Source: an uncultured Ruminococcus sp.
Lineage (GTDB): Bacteria; Bacillota; Clostridia; Oscillospirales; Acutalibacteraceae
NCBI GenBank assembly: GCA_902761375.1
Contig: CACWKB010000016.1
Coordinates: 1-36,147 of the forward strand
Direction: 5' to 3'
Length of the DNA: 36,147 nucleotides
Shown here: positions 6,583-14,714 of the stretch, piece after piece
How positions within the stretch are numbered: the stretch's first letter is position 1
Layout: every line of letters starts with the position of its first letter
Translations under genes and position numbers: made by a program
The notes under the pieces: generated by a model
The model's database searches: none
What the model saw: the letters and a program-made list of their open reading frames with translations, nothing else
What the model was told of the DNA's origin: nothing

Positions 6583-8790
6583 ATGGCTGAAATCAGACTT
6601 CCCGAGCAGCTCGGCGGCTGGAAGGTACTCGCCCTGCGCGGAATCGAAAACGGCAATGAAATCTATTCTGTCCGCAACGCGGACGGCTTATTCGGCAGAC
6701 TCGTCAGGGTCGTTATGGACGGCGAGCTGTACAGCGCCGACAACGCTCAGTACCTCAACGAGGAGGCGGCATTCGTGCGCCGCATCGCCTCGATGGACGG
6801 CGTGAGCACCTACATCGACGCCATCGTCTGCGACAATCAGGCGGACAGCGTGCTCGAGCTCTTCATCCTCGGCAAGGATCTGCCCACCCTCGAGGACAAG
6901 CTTAAAACCGAGCAGTTCGATGAGGCTGCGGTCGTCGACTTGGGTCTGAGGATGAGCGAGATACTCGAAAAGCTCGAGGCCCAGAAGATGTATCACGGCA
7001 ATCTCAAGCCCTCGAACGTGTTCTTCGAGAAGGACGGCAGCGTCAGGATCGGCGGCTTCCTTGAGCTCGAGAACGACCCCGAGGACATCGAATACATTTC
7101 TCCAGAAATATATCGCGGCGAAAACCCCGACTTCACCACGGACACCTATTCGCTCGGTCTAATGATGTACGCTATGTGCAACGGCGGCAGGCTGCCCGTA
7201 TCAGCGCGCGAAAGGCTCGGCGGCGCGACCTTCGGCGCTCCCTCTATGGGCGGTCAGAAGCTCAAGAGCGTGATCGTTATCGCCTGCCAGAGCGTGAACA
7301 AGAACCGCTGGAAGAACGCCGGCAACCTCAAAAACGCCCTCGCCTCCATCAAGGACGAGCTGCCTGCTCCCGCAGCGCCCGCAGCCGCCGCTGTCCCTGC
7401 CGCCGTGCAGGTGATCGCGCCCGAGAGCACCGAGTTTGACGGCAACGTGTTCGAGGAATACGATTACGGCGATTTCACCGCGGTCGAGCCCAAAAAGCCC
7501 GAGCCCTCGCCCCTGCCTCAGCGCAAGGCGGCTCCGCAGCGCAAGGCGGCGCCCAAGACCGCTCAGCCCGAACAGGAGCCCTCGGCTGAGACTGAGATAC
7601 CCTCAGGGAACAGCCCGGAGCTCGACAACCGCGTTTTTGACGATTATGAGCTGCACACCAAGGTGTTCAATATAAACGACGTAAAGAAGGCAAAGGAAGC
7701 CCAGAGCGAATACGGCGACTTCTTTGAGGATTATGACGAGAAGGGATCTGTCCCGACCGCTCAGCAGGCTCCCGCTCAGAAGGACAGCTACGACGACAAC
7801 GCCTTCTATCAGACAGGCGACGAGGAGCAGGAGGCTGAGGACGTGCGCGGCGGCAGAAAGGGTCTGCTGATCGGCATCATCCTCGGAGTTTTGGCGCTGA
7901 TCGCCCTGCTCGCGGTATTCCTCGTGTTCGCCTTCAAGAACAACCTCTTCTCGGGCGGAGTCGCACCTCAGCCCGTTGAGACCACCGCCGCTGAGCCGAC
8001 AGTGCCCGTTCCCACCGCCGCACCCACCACGGCGGCTCCCACCACAGAGCCCGGAACCACCGCCGCTGCAAAGAGCCTGACCGACGTCGTCGGCTGGGGC
8101 TACTACTACGCCGAGGAGGTGCTTCAGGCGGAGGGCTACAACGTCGAAGCGACCTACGAATACAACGACTGGTTCGACGAGGGCTATGTTATCGAGCAGT
8201 CTCCGGCAGCCGGAACCACCGTCGAGCCCGGAGCAACGATCACCCTCAAGGTATCGCTCGGCAAAGAGAATGCCGACGAGAGCAGCAGCTCCGGCGAATC
8301 CTCCGAGAGCAGCGAGAGCAGCGAAAGCAGCTCGCCCGACGCTGAGAACGTTTCGCTGAACAGCTCAAAGACCTCATCAAAATCCAAGACCAACGCCTCC
8401 TCTAAGACCACGGTGAAGGCTTCGTCCAAAATGCCGGCAAGCACCGCGCCCTCAAAGGCGGAGTCCAAGTCCTCGTCAAAGGCATCCTCGGAAGCCTCGT
8501 CTCAGTCCGGAGGCGAGGTGGTGTTCAGCAGTTGCAAAAGCAACACCTCCTACCTGAGCAAGTCCGAGGTCAAGGCGATGAGCGACGACGAGCTGCAGCT
8601 CACCCTCAATGAGATATACGCCAGACGCGGCTACATCTTTTCGAGCGCCAAGTACGACGCTTATTTCCGCAGCCAGTCGTGGTACACTCCCACCCTCTCG
8701 CCCTCCGAGTTTTCGAGCAAGATCGCGTGGAATCAGTATGAGCAGGCAAACATCACCCTTTTGACAAATGAACGCAGCAGCAGAAGCTGA
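6583..8790 (+). CDS. PASTA- and YARHG-containing membrane pseudokinase
   Basis: 735 residues. The first 255 or so resemble a Ser/Thr protein kinase fold of the PknB/PrkC type but lack key residues: the catalytic loop reads HGNLKPSN (138-145; HRD Asp is Asn), the DFG position reads GGF (157-159), and no VAIK-type lysine is visible. The APE-like SPE (173-175) remains. Then come a Pro/Ala-rich linker with repeated QRKAAP, acidic Tyr-rich segments, a single transmembrane helix (about 427-451), a Thr/Pro linker, one PASTA domain (about 498-560, peptidoglycan or beta-lactam binding in relatives), a Ser-rich low-complexity stretch (565-645) and a YARHG domain (about 655-730, motif YARRG at 679-683). 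The cytoplasmic part is therefore probably a scaffold or sensor, the outside part a wall-binding region. AAGGAG precedes the ATG. The next gene follows after 6 nt. Confidence 0.88.
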   Translation: MAEIRLPEQLGGWKVLALRGIENGNEIYSVRNADGLFGRLVRVVMDGELYSADNAQYLNEEAAFVRRIASMDGVSTYIDAIVCDNQADSVLELFILGKDLPTLEDKLKTEQFDEAAVVDLGLRMSEILEKLEAQKMYHGNLKPSNVFFEKDGSVRIGGFLELENDPEDIEYISPEIYRGENPDFTTDTYSLGLMMYAMCNGGRLPVSARERLGGATFGAPSMGGQKLKSVIVIACQSVNKNRWKNAGNLKNALASIKDELPAPAAPAAAAVPAAVQVIAPESTEFDGNVFEEYDYGDFTAVEPKKPEPSPLPQRKAAPQRKAAPKTAQPEQEPSAETEIPSGNSPELDNRVFDDYELHTKVFNINDVKKAKEAQSEYGDFFEDYDEKGSVPTAQQAPAQKDSYDDNAFYQTGDEEQEAEDVRGGRKGLLIGIILGVLALIALLAVFLVFAFKNNLFSGGVAPQPVETTAAEPTVPVPTAAPTTAAPTTEPGTTAAAKSLTDVVGWGYYYAEEVLQAEGYNVEATYEYNDWFDEGYVIEQSPAAGTTVEPGATITLKVSLGKENADESSSSGESSESSESSESSSPDAENVSLNSSKTSSKSKTNASSKTTVKASSKMPASTAPSKAESKSSSKASSEASSQSGGEVVFSSCKSNTSYLSKSEVKAMSDDELQLTLNEIYARRGYIFSSAKYDAYFRSQSWYTPTLSPSEFSSKIAWNQYEQANITLLTNERSSRS

Positions 8791-8796
8791 CAGGCT

Positions 8797-10524
8797 ATGA
8801 AAGAGAAAATCATCAACATTCTCAAAAGCGATCTGCTGTTTGCGATCGTGCTCAACGCGATAGTTCCGGCGCTGTGTATCCTGCTGACGTCGTTCTCCTA
8901 CGACAACAGCAACGATTACTTCAACTCCATCCTTATCTGCCGCGATCACTTCTACTACAACAGCCAGATCAACTATATTTTGGCGGTCGTTACCGGCAGC
9001 GCGCAGTATGCCTTCCCGGATATCAACTGCTTTGTGCTCTCCGAGGTATTGCTGTCCTATGTTTCGTTCACGGCGATTACCTACGTTTACGCGGACAAGT
9101 TCAACAAGAACAAGAGCTTTGTGTTCTCGCTGCTTGTGCTCATCCTGTTCGCGCTCAACCACTACTCGAGCATCGACAGCACGAAAACCGCGGCGCTGCT
9201 GCTTATCTCCGGATTCCTGCTCATACTCAACGCCATCCGCAACAAGCGCTACAATCTGCCCTTCTGGGTCGGAGTGCTGCTGCTGGTGCTCGGCTCCTTC
9301 TACAACTACTATTATTACTTTGTGGCTCTCGGCTTTGCCGTGGCATTCTTCCTCGGCGACATGATAGCCAAGAAGAAATACAGGCTCGATTTCCAGAAAT
9401 TCTTCTGGTATTTCCGCCCGTTCCTGATAGTTTTCATCCTTGTGACCGGGTTTGTGGTCGGCCTTCAGAGCTTCTCCTACTCGGTCAACAACGCGACCGA
9501 GCAGGGCGCGAACTATTACCGTTACGCGCAGCTCACCGAGGCGACCGGCAATCTGCCCTACCCCGACTACGACGACTATTCGGAACAGTTCGAGAGCATA
9601 GGCATCAACGACGAGAGCGAGTATGAACTGCTCAAAAACGGCTACTACGACGGCGACAAGCAGCTCGGAGTGACCGCGCTGCAGCTCGTGTCCGATATCC
9701 AGCACAAGGAGAACTCAAAGACCTTGCTCTACGCCGCAGGCGACGTATTCACCGAGCTCGGCGCCAACATCGTCTCCTTTGACGTTTCGGTCATAATCAT
9801 CGCCGTGTACCTCGCGGTCTCGCTGGCGTTCATACTCTACCATAAGAACCGCTTCTCGTTCTTTCCGCTGTTCTACGTGGTAACGGGCTATATCGCCGCC
9901 GTCGCGCTGCGGTATTTCTACGATTCGTCCGATTATCTCGTGTACGGACTGTGGCTGATGATGATCGTAATGCTGCTGTTCTCGTTCAACTTCGAGATAC
10001 TGCGCGACAAGATGCCTGCCGAGGGTATCAGGCACAAAAAGAACAGCTTCATGATCATCTCGTGCTCGATCATGGCGCTGCTGCTCGCGGGCTACAGCAC
10101 CCTGTTCATGGTTCAGCGCAGCTCGCGCGAGCCTTCCGAGATACCCGCGATGCTGATAAACGAGATCGGCAGGAACCCCGATTGCTACTACGTCATGGAT
10201 CCCCAGAGTCGCGACGGCTTTATCAAATGCACCGAAAACTATGTGCATCCGCTGTGGGGCTTCCGCGAGGGCTACCTCGAGAATCTCGACGACTTCGGTT
10301 ACTTCCACAACACCGAGATGCTGCGCAGGCGCAACCTCCCCGAGAACATCTACGAGGCGGTGCTCAAGGGCAGAAAGGTCTACGTCATCGACAAGTATAT
10401 CACCTTCAAAAAGGAAAAGTATTTCAACGTGAATTATACCCGACCTCACGAGCACGTGTCATACCGCCAGCTAAAGGAGCTTGACGGCTACAAGGTTTAT
10501 GAGGTAAAGGATATCAACAGTTAA
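8797..10524 (+). CDS. Large polytopic membrane protein, GT-C-like topology
   Basis: 575 residues with about ten hydrophobic segments in the first 430, including aromatic-rich ones (SFYNNYYYYFVAL-type around 165-180), then a C-terminal soluble region after a last helix (about residues 412-430). The order of many helices followed by a soluble tail, and an early acidic loop (SYDNSNDYFNS), recall membrane glycosyltransferases of the GT-C/GtrII kind, but I see no certain signature, so the function is a guess. It starts 6 nt after the pseudokinase stop, has a weak AGGCT site, and is followed by a strong terminator: a two-gene operon. A role in making or moving an envelope glycan with the wall-binding pseudokinase would fit the context. 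Confidence 0.7.
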   Translation: MKEKIINILKSDLLFAIVLNAIVPALCILLTSFSYDNSNDYFNSILICRDHFYYNSQINYILAVVTGSAQYAFPDINCFVLSEVLLSYVSFTAITYVYADKFNKNKSFVFSLLVLILFALNHYSSIDSTKTAALLLISGFLLILNAIRNKRYNLPFWVGVLLLVLGSFYNYYYYFVALGFAVAFFLGDMIAKKKYRLDFQKFFWYFRPFLIVFILVTGFVVGLQSFSYSVNNATEQGANYYRYAQLTEATGNLPYPDYDDYSEQFESIGINDESEYELLKNGYYDGDKQLGVTALQLVSDIQHKENSKTLLYAAGDVFTELGANIVSFDVSVIIIAVYLAVSLAFILYHKNRFSFFPLFYVVTGYIAAVALRYFYDSSDYLVYGLWLMMIVMLLFSFNFEILRDKMPAEGIRHKKNSFMIISCSIMALLLAGYSTLFMVQRSSREPSEIPAMLINEIGRNPDCYYVMDPQSRDGFIKCTENYVHPLWGFREGYLENLDDFGYFHNTEMLRRRNLPENIYEAVLKGRKVYVIDKYITFKKEKYFNVNYTRPHEHVSYRQLKELDGYKVYEVKDINS

Positions 10525-10544
10525 TCCCGATAATCAATAATCAA

Positions 10545-10581
10545 AAAGACAGGACTCACGGTCTGACCGAGTCCTGTCTTT
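10545..10581. terminator. Bidirectional terminator between the membrane protein and rluA-type genes
   Basis: A perfect 13-bp inverted repeat, AAAGACAGGACTC (10545-10557) with GAGTCCTGTCTTT (10569-10581). T-rich sequence lies on both sides, so it can serve the plus-strand gene and the convergent minus-strand gene. Confidence 0.88.
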
Positions 10582-11458
10582 ATTCTTTATTGGAAATATC
10601 AATGACCGCCTGCATATCATCCGGCATCATCACGTTCAATGATACGGTTTCTCCCGTGACCGGGTGGACGAAGCGCATCTCGGCACAGTGGAGCGCCTGA
10701 CGTGAAATCAGCTCGGGGCTGCCGCCGTAGAGGTCGTCGCCGAGCAGCGGATGACCAATCGAGCTCATGTGACAGCGGATCTGGTGAGTCCTGCCTGTCT
10801 CGAGTTTTAATTCTATAAGAGAAATATCATCAAATACCGACAGAGGTCTGTAATGAGTTACCGCGGGCTTGCCGTCTGGCGAGGTACAGCGGACGATCTT
10901 GGAGCCGTCCCTGAGCGCAATCGGGAGATCGACCCTGCCTTGCCGCTCAACTCTGCCGTGAACGAGCGCAAGATAGGTTTTTTCGACCGCACCCTTCAGC
11001 TTATTGATGCAGAACCTGTCCTTGCAGACGAGCACCAAGCCCGAGGTATTGCGGTCGAGGCGGTTCTGCGCGCGGAAAACATAGTCCTCGCCGCGCTGCG
11101 CCGCGTAATAAGCCACGCGGTTGGCAAGGGTGTCGGTCTGATGCTGCTTGACGGGGTGAACAGGCATGAAGGGCGGCTTATTGAGCGCGAGCAGGTGCGC
11201 GTCCTCGAAAACGATATCGAGCGCGCCCTTGACAGGCTCTATGCTCATTTCCTCCTCGGGAAGGGTCACGGTTATCACGCTGCCGGACGAGATCGGGTCG
11301 ACCGTGCGGAGATTTTTTCCGTCCATCAAAATTCCGTCTTTTTCTCGCTTCAGCCGTGTTATCATTCTGGTAGATATACCGCAGCGCCAGCGCAGGAAGG
11401 TTTTTGCCGCCATGCCGTCGCAGTCCGGCGGAACGGTGAAGCTCAATTGCTCAGACAT
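10580..11458 (-). CDS. RluA-family pseudouridine synthase
   Basis: 292 residues. An N-terminal S4-like RNA-binding part (about 12-70) precedes the RluA catalytic domain. The active-site motif reads QNRLDRNTSGLVL, with the catalytic Asp at about 135; the usual HRLDRxTSG His is Asn, a variant I do not expect to disrupt catalysis. The later GRTHQIRCHM and HPLLGDDLYG motifs are intact. The enzyme isomerises uridine to pseudouridine in rRNA or tRNA; the exact target cannot be read from sequence. Its ATG overlaps the stop of the DUF1294 gene by 8 bp, so the two are translationally coupled. Confidence 0.9.
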   Translation of the reverse strand: MSEQLSFTVPPDCDGMAAKTFLRWRCGISTRMITRLKREKDGILMDGKNLRTVDPISSGSVITVTLPEEEMSIEPVKGALDIVFEDAHLLALNKPPFMPVHPVKQHQTDTLANRVAYYAAQRGEDYVFRAQNRLDRNTSGLVLVCKDRFCINKLKGAVEKTYLALVHGRVERQGRVDLPIALRDGSKIVRCTSPDGKPAVTHYRPLSVFDDISLIELKLETGRTHQIRCHMSSIGHPLLGDDLYGGSPELISRQALHCAEMRFVHPVTGETVSLNVMMPDDMQAVIDISNKE

Positions 11459-11723
11459 AGAAAAACCTCGCTATCAATATCACGGCGGCTGCCTGGATCA
11501 GGATCATCACGGGTATGCCGATCATAAATTTTGGATGACGGGTCTTGTGTCTGATCACAAGCATCGTGACGAGCATAGCCGCGCTGCCTCCCAACGCCGA
11601 GACGAGCATCAAAGTCAGCTCGGGTACGCGGGATTTTCGGTGTACTGCGTGAAGCTTGTCGACCACGGTGAGGATCACCGCGAGCAGGCTTACAGCGCAA
11701 AGGTAAATGATGTAAAATTTCAT
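11451..11723 (-). CDS. DUF1294 small membrane protein
   Basis: 90 residues starting MKFYIIYLC, with three hydrophobic segments and the DUF1294 signature: DKLHAVHRKSRVPELTL, a GGSAAM stretch and RHKTRHPKF. The function of the family is unknown. GGAG lies 6 nt upstream of the ATG at 11723. The frame is open further upstream to 12020, but that part is antisense to the glycosyl hydrolase gene and is not membrane-like. The start codon lies within the 5' region of the divergent gene on the other strand, leaving almost no intergenic space. Confidence 0.88.
   Translation of the reverse strand: MKFYIIYLCAVSLLAVILTVVDKLHAVHRKSRVPELTLMLVSALGGSAAMLVTMLVIRHKTRHPKFMIGIPVMILIQAAAVILIARFFYV
11690..11718 (+). 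promoter_or_regulatory. Promoter inside the DUF1294 gene for the glycosyl hydrolase
   Basis: TTACAG at 11690-11695, 17-bp spacer, TAAAAT at 11713-11718. Transcription would begin near 11725, which is downstream of the ATG at 11722 and so favours the start at 11737 or 11740 for the plus-strand gene. Confidence 0.55.
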
Positions 11724-11739
11724 GGTTACTCCGGGGATG

Positions 11740-12972
11740 ATGGATTTGAAGCTAAAACAATGGCTGCCGCTGCTGATCAGCGGCGTACTGCTCTCCGCCG
11801 CGCTGCTGTCGAACGGCCTGTCACGACCCGCGCGGCAGACCTCAGCGACAGTCGACGAGGCGACTGCCGATGAAGCGCCGAGGGTTATGGAGCCGATGCG
11901 CGGCGTGTGGGTCACGTATATGGATCTGAGCATGGAATACGAGGAGGACAAAAGCGAAGCCGCGTTTCGCAAAAAAACGGAGGGTATCGTCGAACTCTGC
12001 GCCGACAGGGGCTTCAACACCCTTATCGTACAGGTGAGACCCTTTTGCGACGCGCTGTACCGCTCAGAGCTCTTTCCTGCCTCTCACGTGCTCAGCGGCA
12101 AGCAGGGAAAGGACCCGGGCTATGACGCGCTGGATATCATCTGTGCGCTCTGCCGCGAACACAGGCTGAGCGTTCAGGCATGGGTGAATCCCTACCGCGT
12201 TACCGCCGACGACGTGCCGGAAAAGCTGAGCGAAAGCAATCCCTCGGTCACGGATCCCGAGCTTTGCCTTACCACCGAGAGCGGAACGATACTCGACCCC
12301 TCGAACGAAAAGGCGCGAAAGCTGATCGCTGACGGCGTGCGCGAGATCGTCGAGGGCTACGACGTGGACGGCGTGCAGTTCGACGACTACTTCTATCCTC
12401 CCGAAATTGCCGATGAGGACAGAGAACAGTACAAAAGCTACGCCGATAACGCCGAGGGCAAGGTGATGCCGCTCGAAGAATGGCGCAGGCAGAATGTGAA
12501 TCTTATGCTCGCACAGGTGTATATGACGGTACACGAGGCAAAGCCCGACGCGGTTTTTGGGATATCTCCGCAGGGAAACCTCGGCAACAACGCCGCGCTG
12601 TACGCCGACCCTGCGAGCTGGTGCAGCGTTAAGGGCTACGCCGACTACATCTGTCCACAGCTCTATTTCAGCCCCGACAACCCGTATTTGGGCTTTTACG
12701 ACGCGCTTGACGAATGGCTCGCGCTCGACCTCGCCGAGGGCGTCAGGCTGTATGCAGGGCTTGCAGGCTACAAGGCAGGCTCCGGGGACGACGAAGGGAC
12801 GTGGCTTGACCGCGACGACATACTCGCGGAGGAATACCGCGCCGTCCGAGACAACGAAAAGCTCGGAGGCTTCATGCTGTACGGCTACGCCTCGCTGACG
12901 GACGAAAAGGCTGCCGATGAAATCAAGAAGCTTACCGAGGAATTTGATCAGGCAAGCTCTCCGACGCAGTAG
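11740..12972 (+). CDS. Family 10-like glycosyl hydrolase (DUF187/GHL10), exported
   Basis: About 410 residues. An N-terminal hydrophobic signal anchor (LPLLISGVLLSAALL) is followed by the GHL10/DUF187 TIM-barrel seen in YngK-type proteins: MRGVWVTYMDL opening, FNTLIVQVRPFCDALY, VQAWVNPYRV, a VDGVQFDDYFYP strand with likely acidic catalytic residues, FGISPQGN, and YICPQLYF. Members are thought to act on peptidoglycan or other glycans outside the cell; the substrate is not certain here. In-frame ATGs occur at 11722, 11737 and 11740; the promoter position and the GGGG at 11733-11736 argue for the later ones. The 3' end overlaps the convergent mtaB by 25 bp. Confidence 0.85.
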   Translation: MDLKLKQWLPLLISGVLLSAALLSNGLSRPARQTSATVDEATADEAPRVMEPMRGVWVTYMDLSMEYEEDKSEAAFRKKTEGIVELCADRGFNTLIVQVRPFCDALYRSELFPASHVLSGKQGKDPGYDALDIICALCREHRLSVQAWVNPYRVTADDVPEKLSESNPSVTDPELCLTTESGTILDPSNEKARKLIADGVREIVEGYDVDGVQFDDYFYPPEIADEDREQYKSYADNAEGKVMPLEEWRRQNVNLMLAQVYMTVHEAKPDAVFGISPQGNLGNNAALYADPASWCSVKGYADYICPQLYFSPDNPYLGFYDALDEWLALDLAEGVRLYAGLAGYKAGSGDDEGTWLDRDDILAEEYRAVRDNEKLGGFMLYGYASLTDEKAADEIKKLTEEFDQASSPTQ

Positions 12973-14243
12973 TCCTGCTCAGCCGAAACGAGCCTTACGG
13001 GTCTGATCTGATTGCAGAGCGCGACGTTGTCGGAATAAACTCGCACGGGCGTGTAGTTCTCGGTATATCCCTCGAGATAGCCCCGTCGCAGGCGTTCAAA
13101 GAGCACCTTTTCGGTCAGACCGACCTGGGTGCGCAGGAACTCGACGCGCTTTTGCTCGACCGCCTCGCCCATTATTCTCGCGCGGCGTTCTCGCTCGGCA
13201 GCGGGGATATGTCCCGTCGCCTTATCCGCCGCGGTTCCCCTTCGACGCGAATACGGGAACACATGAACCTTGGCAAAGCCGATCCTGCGGGCAAATTCAA
13301 GCGACTCCTCGAAGTCCGCCTCGCTCTCGCCGGCAAAGCCGACCATGATATCGGTCGTTATCGCGGAATTGTCGAAGCTGCGGCGCAGCCTTTCGACTAT
13401 CTCGGCGTATTCGGCGGCGGTGTAGTGGCGGTTCATGGCTCTGAGCGTGTTGTCGCAGCCGCTCTGGAGCGAAAGATGGAACTGCGGACAGAGCTTAGGC
13501 TGTGCCGCAAGGCGGCTCACGGTCTCCTCGTCCATTCGCTCGGGCTCGAGCGAGCCGAGGCGCACGCGGTCAATGCCGTCAACGGCGCACGCCGCCTCCA
13601 CCGCGTCGGCAAGGCTCACACCCTCGTCCTGACCGTAGGCGGAAAGGTTGATGCCCACAAGCACAACCTCGCGGTAGCCGCTCTCGGCAAGGCGGCGCAC
13701 CTCGTTTTCGAGCTCGTCGAGCGGCTTTGAGCGCACCCTGCCGCGGGCATAGGGTATTATGCAGTAGGAGCAGAAGCGGTTGCAGCCGTCCTCGATCTTG
13801 ATGAAGGCGCGCGTGTGCTCGTCAAAGCCCGATACCGTCAGCGGCTCAAAGACCTCGCCGCGGTTCTCATAGGCGGGAATTTCGACTAATTGTTCTTTAT
13901 TGGAAAAATACTCCTCTAAAGCCGGGATAAGCCGCGCGCGCTCCTTGTTGCCGAGGATGATGTCGCACATGGTAAACTCTGCCATCTCCTCGGGGAACGC
14001 CTGCGGCATGCAGCCGGTGAGGACGATCACTCCGTCGGGATTTTCGCGTCTGACCCGGTTGATCAGCTTGCGGTTTTTGGCGTCGCTGACCGAGGTCACG
14101 GTGCAGGTATTTATTATCGTGACGTCGGCGTGCTCGCGGTCGTCCGAGGCGAGGTAGCCGCTTTTAAGCAACGCCTCGCGCATCGCCTGGGATTCGTACT
14201 GATTCACCTTGCAGCCGAGCGTAAGTATATTAAAGTTCTTCAT
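12948..14243 (-). CDS. mtaB: tRNA t6A37 methylthiotransferase MtaB
   Basis: 431 residues; a radical SAM enzyme that converts t6A37 to ms2t6A37 in tRNAs reading ANN codons. The N-terminal methylthiotransferase domain has LGCKVNQYE with Cys11, then Cys47 (NTCTV) and Cys78 (TGCMP) for the second iron-sulfur cluster. The radical SAM motif CNRFCSYC supplies Cys154, 158 and 161. A C-terminal TRAM-like region (about 370-430) should bind RNA. The NQYE sequence after GCK separates MtaB from MiaB and RimO. A GGAAA site lies about 8 nt upstream of the ATG. The last 25 bp are shared with the 3' end of the convergent glycosyl hydrolase gene, so no terminator lies between them. Confidence 0.93.
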   Translation of the reverse strand: MKNFNILTLGCKVNQYESQAMREALLKSGYLASDDREHADVTIINTCTVTSVSDAKNRKLINRVRRENPDGVIVLTGCMPQAFPEEMAEFTMCDIILGNKERARLIPALEEYFSNKEQLVEIPAYENRGEVFEPLTVSGFDEHTRAFIKIEDGCNRFCSYCIIPYARGRVRSKPLDELENEVRRLAESGYREVVLVGINLSAYGQDEGVSLADAVEAACAVDGIDRVRLGSLEPERMDEETVSRLAAQPKLCPQFHLSLQSGCDNTLRAMNRHYTAAEYAEIVERLRRSFDNSAITTDIMVGFAGESEADFEESLEFARRIGFAKVHVFPYSRRRGTAADKATGHIPAAERERRARIMGEAVEQKRVEFLRTQVGLTEKVLFERLRRGYLEGYTENYTPVRVYSDNVALCNQIRPVRLVSAEQDYCVGELA

Positions 14244-14298
14244 TTTGTGTTTCCTTTTTGGTCAATTCGTGGATTTTATATTTTTTTGCGCTAAGAGG

Positions 14299-14327
14299 TT
14301 GATTCTCCGCGTAAATCATGCTAATAT
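14299..14327 (+). promoter_or_regulatory. Sigma-A promoter for the HPr-like gene
   Basis: TTGATT at 14299-14304, 17-bp spacer, TAATAT at 14322-14327, about 44 bp upstream of the ATG at 14371. Confidence 0.65.
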
Positions 14328-14370
14328 ATTGACAGATAAGTAACAAAACTGTAATTATGAGGTGGTCACG

Positions 14371-14613
14371 ATGTATTCACAGCAGATTTTCGCAAGCAAC
14401 AAAAACGCACTCGTTGAGATTTTCGAGGCGATCTCACAGTTCCCCGAGCTGATTATGATCAAGAGCGGCGATTACACTGTGGACGCGCATTCGCTCATCG
14501 GCGTGTTCTCGCTTGACATCACAAAGCCGATGGAGCTTATCACCGAGCGCCGCCCGGATGACAGCTTTATGGCGTCGATCTCCAAATTCATCCCCGCCAG
14601 AGCGGTGAGCTGA
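14371..14613 (+). CDS. HPr-family protein lacking the phosphorylatable histidine
   Basis: 80 residues. The second half aligns by eye with HPr: YTVDAHSLIGVFSLDITKPMEL matches the region around regulatory Ser46 of HPr (Ser41 here), and the helix and strand order fits. The first half lacks the active-site GIHARPA; the equivalent stretch reads SNKNALVE, so there is no histidine for PTS phosphotransfer. Keeping the serine but losing the histidine is the pattern of Crh, a catabolite-repression cofactor for CcpA in Bacillus. That role is inference here. The start at ATG 14371 is chosen over GTG 14362 because AGGTGG lies 5 nt upstream. It is monocistronic, with its own promoter and terminator. Confidence 0.72.
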   Translation: MYSQQIFASNKNALVEIFEAISQFPELIMIKSGDYTVDAHSLIGVFSLDITKPMELITERRPDDSFMASISKFIPARAVS

Positions 14614-14635
14614 TTTCAGGATAATAATTGTTTAT

Positions 14636-14670
14636 AAGCCCTATGACATTCCGTCACAGGGCTTTTTTTA
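14636..14670 (+). terminator. Terminator after the HPr-like gene
   Basis: AAGCCCTATGAC (14636-14647) and GTCACAGGGCTT (14653-14664) form a 12-position stem with one mismatch and a 5-nt loop, followed by a T-run. Confidence 0.88.
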
Positions 14671-14714
14671 ATTTATCTCGCTTTTTACTGCCTAAGAGCT
14701 TCTTGCTTCTGCAA

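Noticed and set aside
11724-12020. N-terminal extension of the DUF1294 gene
   Set aside because: It is antisense to the glycosyl hydrolase, unlike the family, and the internal ATG at 11723 has its own GGAG site.
14670-14714. Terminator for the his operon downstream of hisE
   Set aside because: Only weak pairings are seen, and the nearby hairpin at 14636-14664 lacks a T-run when read on the minus strand, so I could not support a his terminator.
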